Assembly: GCA_002455175.1 (NCBI GenBank) | Contig: DKKJ01000278.1 | Span: 6,489 to 12,031, forward strand | Source: Opitutaceae bacterium UBA6669 | Lineage (GTDB): Bacteria; Verrucomicrobiota; Verrucomicrobiia; Opitutales; Opitutaceae | DNA length: 5,543 nt | Reading direction: 5' to 3' | Part shown: positions 1-5,543 of the stretch, in pieces | Position numbering within the stretch: the stretch's first letter is position 1 | Layout: every line of letters begins with the position of its first letter | Translations under genes and position numbers: made by a program | The notes under the pieces: model-generated | Seen by the model: the letters and a program-made list of their open reading frames with translations, nothing else | Databases searched by the model: none | What the model was told of the DNA's origin: nothing

Positions 1-2
1 TG

Positions 3-2291
3 AGCAATCAGTGGGGCCTGGATTTCAATGACGTAGGTGATTCGTTTGTCACGGCCTGTGTGATTCCCCATCTCTGGCACGTCATCCAAGGAGGACGTTA
101 TCAGCGGCAGGCGGGGAATCATGTGAATCCCTACACCTATGCGGACATCAAGACGATTGCTGATCATGCGCACTATGACGCCACCGTTCGCTTTCACGAA
201 GCGCGCATGGGGCAGGGGGGAACGGATGCGGCAGGCGGTGGGCACGCGCATGCCGGTGCCTTGGTTTATCTAGGCGATTCATTTCCTGCGGAATACCGGG
301 GGTCACTCCTGATGAACAATATCCTGGGTAGCCGGATCAATCGTGACATCCTCGAACGCCGAGGTTCTGGCTATGTGGGACACCACGCGCCGGATTTCAT
401 GAAGGCGAACGATGGTTGGTTCCGGGGGCTTCGTCTTGAGTTGGGGCCGGATGGTTCCGTGTTTGATTCGGATTGGTATGATCAACGTGCGTGTCACCAA
501 CAGAAACCCCAGGATAGGACCAATGGGCGCATCTACAAAATTTCCTACGGAGACCGCAAAGTCGTGGGCGTCGACTTGTCCAAAGAAACCAGTGAGCAAT
601 TAGTCAAATATCAGCTCCATGCCAACGAGTGGTTTGTACGCCGGTCACGAGTGATCCTACAAGAGCGCGGTCCAGATCCGGCTGTGCACAAAGCTTTGCA
701 CGCCCTTTTAACCGAAGAACACGACGTCACGCGAAAACTGAGGGCGTTGTGGGCTCTGCACGCTACGAGGGGATTGACGCCGGCACTGGCGAAAGAGCTT
801 CTGGCCTCGCCGGAGGAGTATCTACGAGCTTGGACCATTCAACTGACGTGCGAGGATAAATCGCCTTCAGCTGAGTTCCTCGCACGTTTCGCAGAAATGG
901 CGCGCACTGATCCATCTCCCGTCGTGCGCCGTTTTCTTGCTTCCGCAGCGCAGCGGATTTCGCTGACCGCTCGTTGGCCGATCGTCGAAGCACTGCTCCG
1001 ACGTGTGGAGGACACGGGTGATCACAACTTGCCTCTTCTGTATTGGTACGCGGCAGAGCCTTTGGTCGCGGTCGATCGAGACCGTGCGGTTCAAATCGGT
1101 GCGCAGACGCCTTTTGCTGCGTTGAAACCATACTTTACTCGTCGCGCCGCTGCGCTGACAGAGGGGACAGGAGGCGGGACCGACACGGAGGGCCTGGCGA
1201 CTCTGACACAGGGCTTACGCGACTCTGATGACGCTGCGTACCAGAAAGAAATTCTCGCTGCGGTTCTCGCTAAAACGGAAGGCCAATCCGATCTGACCCC
1301 TCCCGCGGGTTGGTCAGAGGTCTATAGCAAGTTGACCGCCAGCCCTGACACCGAGGTGGCGACTATGGCGGATCGCCTGACCGCCCGATTTGGAAACCGA
1401 GCGCTCACGTCGGCGAAGCGGGCGGTTCTGGAAGACCCCTTTGCTCCGCTGGCAGCTCGGCAGGACGCGCTCCGGATTATCGGAGAGCAAACTAATTTCC
1501 AGAATACGCCGCTGTTCCAGAAATTACTTCCGGAGCCGGGACTTCGCCTTGGGTCACTTGCGGCCCTCGCTCGTTATGATGTCCCCACCACACCCGGGGC
1601 GATTTTTGCTAACTTTGCGGGGTTTACAGCTGAAGAAAAACGAGCGGCGATCGGCGTGCTGGTGACCCGTTTGCCTTATGCTCAGGCGCTGATGGGTGCC
1701 ATCAAATCCAAGGTGATCTCGCCCGCGGATGTTGACGCTTCGTTTGTACGGCAACTGGCGTTGCTCAACGACCCTGGACTGGATCAAGACGTTGCGGCAA
1801 CCTGGGGTGTAGCTAAAGAGCGTCCTGAGGAGGTGCTAGCCGAGATTGCTCGCTGGAAGAAAGTCCTTACGCCTCAAAAGTTGGCGGCGGCAAGTGCGAC
1901 CCGTGGACATGAAGTCTTCACGCGCACCTGTGCCTCGTGCCACACCCTTTTTGGTGAGGGACGTCATGTGGGGCCCGACCTCACCGGCTCCAACCGCGGC
2001 GATCTTGATTACGTCCTGCAAAACGTCATCGATCCCAACGCTATCATCGGCCGAGACTACCAACTCGCGGTGATTGAAACCAATGACGGCCGGTCATTAG
2101 CTGGCATCGCCAAAGAGACTCCTGAGACTGTAACCGTCGTCAATATGGCGGAGAGTGTTGTTTTAGCCCGGTCTGCGATCAAAAAGATGGAGCACCTAGA
2201 AGTCTCTTTGATGCCACCAGGTTTGTTCCAGGGCGTCAGCGAAGACGACGTTGCAGACCTGATCGCGTACTTGGCTACCGGTCAGCGGTGA
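3..2291 (+). CDS. PVC-type propeller/HEAT/cytochrome c fusion protein (CxxCH heme-binding), 5' partial
   Basis: The reading frame is open from base 3, so the true start lies off the left edge; the GTG at 60 is internal, because the codons before it already encode family-like sequence (SNQWGLDFNDVGDSFVTAC). 762 codons are present. Residues 1 to about 185 are the end of a beta-propeller of the 'membrane-bound dehydrogenase' type of Planctomycetes and Verrucomicrobia: NPYTYADIKTIADH, GGGHAHAG (78-85), a WYDQRACH segment with Cys164, and the closing NGRIYKI (174-180). Residues about 225-620 look like HEAT-type helical repeats. The C-terminal part is a single-heme cytochrome c domain with CASCH at 643-647 (bases 1929-1943) and a likely distal heme ligand Met737 in LMPPGL. 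The protein is probably periplasmic or membrane-anchored and may pass electrons from an oxidised organic substrate to the heme; this activity is inferred, not shown. Members of the family are often near 1000 residues or more, so the signal peptide and first propeller blades are probably missing here. Confidence 0.93.
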   Translation, partial: SNQWGLDFNDVGDSFVTACVIPHLWHVIQGGRYQRQAGNHVNPYTYADIKTIADHAHYDATVRFHEARMGQGGTDAAGGGHAHAGALVYLGDSFPAEYRGSLLMNNILGSRINRDILERRGSGYVGHHAPDFMKANDGWFRGLRLELGPDGSVFDSDWYDQRACHQQKPQDRTNGRIYKISYGDRKVVGVDLSKETSEQLVKYQLHANEWFVRRSRVILQERGPDPAVHKALHALLTEEHDVTRKLRALWALHATRGLTPALAKELLASPEEYLRAWTIQLTCEDKSPSAEFLARFAEMARTDPSPVVRRFLASAAQRISLTARWPIVEALLRRVEDTGDHNLPLLYWYAAEPLVAVDRDRAVQIGAQTPFAALKPYFTRRAAALTEGTGGGTDTEGLATLTQGLRDSDDAAYQKEILAAVLAKTEGQSDLTPPAGWSEVYSKLTASPDTEVATMADRLTARFGNRALTSAKRAVLEDPFAPLAARQDALRIIGEQTNFQNTPLFQKLLPEPGLRLGSLAALARYDVPTTPGAIFANFAGFTAEEKRAAIGVLVTRLPYAQALMGAIKSKVISPADVDASFVRQLALLNDPGLDQDVAATWGVAKERPEEVLAEIARWKKVLTPQKLAAASATRGHEVFTRTCASCHTLFGEGRHVGPDLTGSNRGDLDYVLQNVIDPNAIIGRDYQLAVIETNDGRSLAGIAKETPETVTVVNMAESVVLARSAIKKMEHLEVSLMPPGLFQGVSEDDVADLIAYLATGQR

Positions 2292-2408
2292 CGCGTCTGA
2301 ACCGAGCTGAGCGGCCTCGGGGTGGCCATGGTGACCTCAGGGTGCCATGCCCACGCTTTCGCCGCTAAATTTGGTGAAACGTCGTTGCAGCGGCACCTAC
2401 TCACATGC

Positions 2409-2415
2409 AGGGTGA
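2409..2415 (+). promoter_or_regulatory. Ribosome binding site for the DUF6250-like gene
   Basis: AGGGTGA lies five bases before the ATG at 2421 and resembles a Shine-Dalgarno sequence. It decides the start: the frame is open upstream to a GTG at 2322, but the 33 extra residues (MAMVTSGCHAHAF...) would bury the signal peptide inside the protein. Confidence 0.6.
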
Positions 2416-2420
2416 AACCC

Positions 2421-3101
2421 ATGCGCGCCCCTTTCGTTTTTGCAGTGCTTCTCTGCGGCGTTTTCAGTCCGTTCGCATTGGCCAAGAAGGACAAGAGTGC
2501 CCCCACTGCCGATCTGAGTCGATGGGTCGTGGAGCAAGTCCCAGGAGGATCGGTGAAGGTGAAGGGAAATGCGCTCGAGATTAGGGATAAAGGCGGATGT
2601 ACCGTGTGGTGGAAACAAAAGCTGGAAGCACCGGTGGCGATTAGTTTTACCGTGACCGTGGTGTACCATGGGAAGCCGGGTGAGCGCGTCTCTGATGTGA
2701 ATTGCTTCTGGATGGCGAACGAAACGCACACGAGTGCCGCGCCGTTTGCCAAGGGCAACGGGCGTAGCGGCAAGTTCTCTGAGTACGACTCCTTGCAGAC
2801 GTACTACGTGGGATACGGAGCGAACAACAATACCACCACACGCTTCCGTCGCTACGATGGTACCCCAGAGCGCCCGATGTTACCGGAGCACGATCTTTCA
2901 GACCGTAAGCTGATGCTGGAACCTAATCGCCCCTATCGTATGAAAGTCGTTGCTGAGGACGGTGTGGCCGAGTTTTGGAGGGACGGTGAGCGCATCTTTG
3001 TTTTTACGGATCCCTTTCCTCTCCGGACTGGTTGGTTTGGCTTCCGTACGGTCAACAGTCATCTGCTCATTGAGGCCTTTGACGTCGACACCTCTCCATA
3101 A
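2421..3101 (+). CDS. Secreted DUF6250-like protein
   Basis: A 226-residue protein. Residues 1-21 (MRAPFVFAVLLCGVFSPFALA) form a Sec signal peptide with a likely cut after ALA, before KKDK. The mature part matches my memory of the DUF6250 family, common in Verrucomicrobiota and Bacteroidota: WVVEQVPGGSVKV (35-47), GGCTVWWKQKLEAPV (58-72), VSDVNCFWMA (90-99), GKFSEYDSLQTYYVGYG (117-133), NNNTTTRFRRY (135-145), LPEHDL (154-159), a WRDGERIF strand (186-193) and GWFGFRTVNSH (204-214). The alternating strand pattern and the closing aromatic-rich strands suggest a jelly-roll or concanavalin-like beta-sandwich, a fold often used to bind or cleave glycans; this is inference. The mature protein has exactly two cysteines, Cys60 and Cys95, which could form a disulfide. 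It lies 129 bases after the cytochrome gene on the same strand, so co-transcription is possible. The biochemical function is unknown to me. The family assignment is from recall and was not searched. Confidence 0.88.
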   Translation: MRAPFVFAVLLCGVFSPFALAKKDKSAPTADLSRWVVEQVPGGSVKVKGNALEIRDKGGCTVWWKQKLEAPVAISFTVTVVYHGKPGERVSDVNCFWMANETHTSAAPFAKGNGRSGKFSEYDSLQTYYVGYGANNNTTTRFRRYDGTPERPMLPEHDLSDRKLMLEPNRPYRMKVVAEDGVAEFWRDGERIFVFTDPFPLRTGWFGFRTVNSHLLIEAFDVDTSP

Positions 3102-3128
3102 AAAGCGCCCACTGAAGAGGGTAGTCGC
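3100..3128 (-). terminator. Candidate intrinsic terminator for the TonB-dependent receptor gene
   Basis: Read on the - strand, GCG then CCC (3128-3126 and 3121-3119) pair with GGG and CGC (3110-3105), giving six G-C pairs with a four-base bulge (ACTA) and an eight-base loop. Five T residues (3104-3100) follow directly. It begins 28 bases after the receptor stop codon and overlaps the stop codon of the opposite gene. The bulge makes it imperfect. Confidence 0.38.
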
Positions 3129-3149
3129 GTACCGATGGCGTCGACTTTT
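3123..3149 (+). terminator. Candidate intrinsic terminator for the DUF6250-like gene
   Basis: On the + strand AGTCG (3123-3127) pairs with CGACT (3142-3146). The stem continues as CG/CG (3128-3129 with 3139-3140) across a one-base bulge at 3141, with nine bases between the arms, inside which CC and GG could also pair. The run TTTT (3146-3149) begins at the last stem base. It lies 21 bases after the TAA stop. The T run is short, so strength is uncertain. Confidence 0.42.
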
Positions 3150-3156
3150 CTGAAGC

Positions 3157-5543
3157 TTAGAAGCGTTTGGTGACGTCGATGTAAACGAAGCGTGGGAGGA
3201 AGTATCCGGTCGATTCTGCGTAACCGGAAGAGGCCGCGGTCGGAGGGGGATTACGATCAAACAGGTTGTTCACTCCCAAGGTGACTTTGGAGTCCTTGGG
3301 GAAATCATAGCTGAGTTGCAGGCCCGTGATGGTTTGTTGTTTTACCCGCAAGGTGCTGGGTGCGGAGTCAGCGAAGCCGTGGACGTAGTCCACCGTGACG
3401 ACGGTACCGAATTTCCCGTAGTTCCAAGCCACGCTTCCGTTTCCGCGAACGCGAGGTGATTCATAGGTACCCACGGTTTCCACCTGAGCCAAATCAGGAC
3501 GCGTTCGGATGAGTGCGTGGTAAATCGTGCTCCCTGTCGCGCGAGTTGTGAAGCGACCAAACCGGGTGGTGGTGAGACGATATTCGGCGCTCACGTCCAA
3601 TCCGGAGGTTTCGGCAGTGCCGTAGTTCCCCGTGACCGTACGGATCCGGAGCAGCTCGCCGGGCAGGTTGTTGGCGATGTCACTCGCGGTTGGTGTAGCG
3701 CGGTCGATAAATCCAGGGAAAAGACTGGGATTCGCCAGAATGATTGCCGGTGTCGCGGGTTGACCAATACGATCACGCACCTCGATTCGGTAATAGTCGA
3801 CACTTAGCGAAAATCCGGGAACGAACTTCGGCTGAATCAAAACGCCGTAGTTCCATGATTCAGATTTTTCAGGACTGAGCGCAGGGTTTCCTCCCGAGAC
3901 CAATTGGCGTTGCCCGGTATTGGTGTCATTGGCGTTCGAGCCAGGTCGACCTGCGCGCAGAGGGTCTGCAATGTTGAAGACGATACTGGTCGTCTGAGGC
4001 TGGTAGAGTTCGGGCAAAGACGGAGCGCGATAGCCTTTGCCCCAAGACGCGCGGAAGGTGATCTGGGAGTCCAAAGGCTGCCAGCGAACTCCGATCTTAG
4101 GAACGGCAGTGTTGGAAAATCCTTGATCGCTGTAGTGTTCGGCCCGACCCGCGGCGTTTAATTCAAGCGTGTGAAGTCCCGGCACAGACTGTGAAGGTTG
4201 GGTCAAGGGTACACTCACTTCGGCGTAGCCCGCTTCTACCCGACGCGATCCCTTGGCTTGGGGAACAGGTGTTGATTGATTCAAAAGTTGGTCTTGCGTG
4301 CGTTTGTCGCGGAAGCGTTCTTCGCGCCATTCGAGACCACTGGCCAAAGCGATGTCTCCGCCGGGAAGCGTGAAGAGATTTCCCGTGGCCTTAGCGTCGA
4401 CCGCGGTCAGTTCCGTGAAGGCGTCACGCGTGCCGTTGGACTTCAGACGCGCGATCGTTGCCGGATTGTTGGCGAAGCGGCTGCCATTGGAGAACAGGTT
4501 TAATGCCGTAGCTGGATTAGGATCGGCGAGTGCAGCGTTCACCGCGGCTTGAGAAAGCCAACCAGACACCAGGTCGTTGTGGGACTTGGCCCGATTGTAG
4601 AGGACGGAGGTGTTCCAGCTCCACGTATCGAAGATATTGCCCTTCAATCCGCCGACGACGCGTTTGAAGGTGTTGGTGGTTTCGGTAGCGCGAGGGCCAG
4701 CTTCGGTGAAGCGATAGATGAGCGTCGCGCCCGCCGTGGGATCATTGGTGACGGCGACACCGAACGGATTGTACACCGCGTTGGCTGGAAGCACCACGGT
4801 ATTGAGATTGGTGATGGGACTGGCCGACAGGTACTCGAGGTTGACGGTCTCTTGGTAGTTGAATTCTCCGTACGCGCTCAGCTTTGGGGAGAGTTCGTAG
4901 GAGAGCGTGGTCAAGAACCCATAGCGCTCGAGACGGGGCTGTGGGGTGAGGGCTTCATTGATATTGTGCCGATTTTGATTCGCGGTGGCGAGGGTGGTGT
5001 TGAACGTCGGAGGGTACCCCGTGGTAGCGGAATCCACGGTGAAGGTACGAGCGGCGGCGGCCGTTCCGGCTAGAATGATCGCACCGGTGATAGGATTGAT
5101 GCCGCCGACAGGAACGATGAATGTTCCGGGATTAGAGCCATTCGAAAGCGCGATGACTTTCGGCGAGAGTTCTCCGTATTGGATCTTTGCCTGCCGCATG
5201 TAGTTGGCCAGGGCAAATGCCTTGAGGTTCCCGGATTTAGCACCGGTGAAAACACTTGCTCTCGTGGTATGAGCGGCGATTCCTCCTGGGAAATCACCAT
5301 AGGAGGCTTTCACCGTGGTACCCTCGCTGAAGTCCTTCAGGATCAAGTTGACTACGCCGCCCACCGCGTCAGCTCCGTAGACGGCGGATGCGCCATCCTT
5401 GAGCACTTCCACGCGCGCAATTGCGTCGACGGGGATCATGTTGAGGTCAACAAAAGAGATGGTTCCCAGCGCCGCAGCACTACCACCTTGGGCGAAGGGG
5501 GCTGGAGCCATGCGGCGTCCATTCATCAGCACCAACGTCGACT
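3157..5543 (-). CDS. TonB-dependent outer-membrane receptor, 5' partial
   Basis: The frame is open to the right edge (794 full codons, bases 3160-5541, plus the TAA stop at 3159-3157). The TTG at 5535 is internal, since the residues around it read STLVLMNGRRM, a typical plug-domain segment. Counting from that TTG codon, residues 1-67 are the end of the plug, including the hallmark IPVDAIARVEVLKDGASAVYGADAVGGVVNLILK stretch in parts (34-67). The remainder is the 22-strand-type barrel, with YNPFG, WGKGYRAPSLPELY (bases 4003-4044), GNPALSPEKSESWNYG and VNNLFDRNPPP near the end. The protein ends KRF, and a terminal aromatic residue is usual for the BAM insertion signal. The signal peptide, TonB box and start of the plug are off the window. 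Such receptors import siderophores, cobalamin or oligosaccharides using TonB-ExbBD energy; the substrate cannot be told from this part. No frameshift or internal stop is present. It is convergent with the two + strand genes. Confidence 0.95.
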   Translation of the reverse strand, partial: STLVLMNGRRMAPAPFAQGGSAAALGTISFVDLNMIPVDAIARVEVLKDGASAVYGADAVGGVVNLILKDFSEGTTVKASYGDFPGGIAAHTTRASVFTGAKSGNLKAFALANYMRQAKIQYGELSPKVIALSNGSNPGTFIVPVGGINPITGAIILAGTAAAARTFTVDSATTGYPPTFNTTLATANQNRHNINEALTPQPRLERYGFLTTLSYELSPKLSAYGEFNYQETVNLEYLSASPITNLNTVVLPANAVYNPFGVAVTNDPTAGATLIYRFTEAGPRATETTNTFKRVVGGLKGNIFDTWSWNTSVLYNRAKSHNDLVSGWLSQAAVNAALADPNPATALNLFSNGSRFANNPATIARLKSNGTRDAFTELTAVDAKATGNLFTLPGGDIALASGLEWREERFRDKRTQDQLLNQSTPVPQAKGSRRVEAGYAEVSVPLTQPSQSVPGLHTLELNAAGRAEHYSDQGFSNTAVPKIGVRWQPLDSQITFRASWGKGYRAPSLPELYQPQTTSIVFNIADPLRAGRPGSNANDTNTGQRQLVSGGNPALSPEKSESWNYGVLIQPKFVPGFSLSVDYYRIEVRDRIGQPATPAIILANPSLFPGFIDRATPTASDIANNLPGELLRIRTVTGNYGTAETSGLDVSAEYRLTTTRFGRFTTRATGSTIYHALIRTRPDLAQVETVGTYESPRVRGNGSVAWNYGKFGTVVTVDYVHGFADSAPSTLRVKQQTITGLQLSYDFPKDSKVTLGVNNLFDRNPPPTAASSGYAESTGYFLPRFVYIDVTKRF

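Noticed and set aside
2302..2340. Inverted repeats after the cytochrome gene: CCGAG/CTCGG (2302-2306 with 2316-2320), GGCC/GGCC and CTGAG/CTCAG (2307-2311 with 2336-2340)
   Set aside because: The stems are only 4-5 bp, compete with each other and have no T run after them, so they do not make a convincing terminator or operator.
2421..2483. Lipoprotein signal at Cys12 of the DUF6250-like protein
   Set aside because: The residues before the cysteine are VLL, with no Gly, Ala or Ser at -1, so there is no lipobox; a normal signal peptidase I site (ALA before KK) fits better.
2282..2773. A 163-codon open frame on the - strand opposite the DUF6250-like gene
   Set aside because: It is antisense to a recognisable secreted protein and shows no domain or signal of its own.
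3150..3163. Near-palindrome around AAGCTT at the end of the receptor gene
   Set aside because: Symmetry extends only over the six-base core with mismatches just outside it; such short palindromes are expected by chance.
4549..5073. A 174-codon open frame on the + strand inside the receptor gene
   Set aside because: It lies wholly opposite a gene with clear TonB-receptor motifs, has a Gly/Arg/Glu-rich composition typical of an antisense shadow, and shows no recognisable domain.

Overview
The window most likely comes from the chromosome of a Verrucomicrobiota bacterium (PVC superphylum). The basis is two families I recognise by their residues: a 'PVC-type' fusion protein with a beta-propeller, HEAT-like helices and a C-terminal CxxCH cytochrome c domain, and a secreted DUF6250-type protein. 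The third gene, a TonB-dependent receptor, shows that the cell has an outer membrane. The lineage is an inference, since no rRNA or other marker is present.

Layout: (1) positions 3-2291, + strand, the last 762 codons of the propeller/cytochrome c protein, whose N-terminus lies off the left edge. (2) A 129-base gap, then 2421-3101, + strand, a 226-residue secreted DUF6250-like protein with a clear signal peptide and ribosome binding site. (3) A 55-base gap (3102-3156) that appears to hold two overlapping, oppositely directed intrinsic terminators. (4) 3157-5543, - strand, the last 794 codons of a TonB-dependent outer-membrane receptor, whose N-terminus lies off the right edge. The window is almost fully coding. 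No RNA gene, insertion sequence, CRISPR array or long repeat was seen.

All three products act outside the cytoplasm: a receptor in the outer membrane, a small secreted beta-rich protein that may bind or process glycan, and a periplasmic heme protein that may be a dehydrogenase. This fits uptake and oxidation of an external organic substrate such as a polysaccharide fragment, but the substrate is not readable from the sequence. The receptor is convergent with the other two, so it is not in their operon and the link is only by proximity. I found no strong evidence of a wholly new system. The DUF6250 protein is the least characterised and the best candidate for follow-up.
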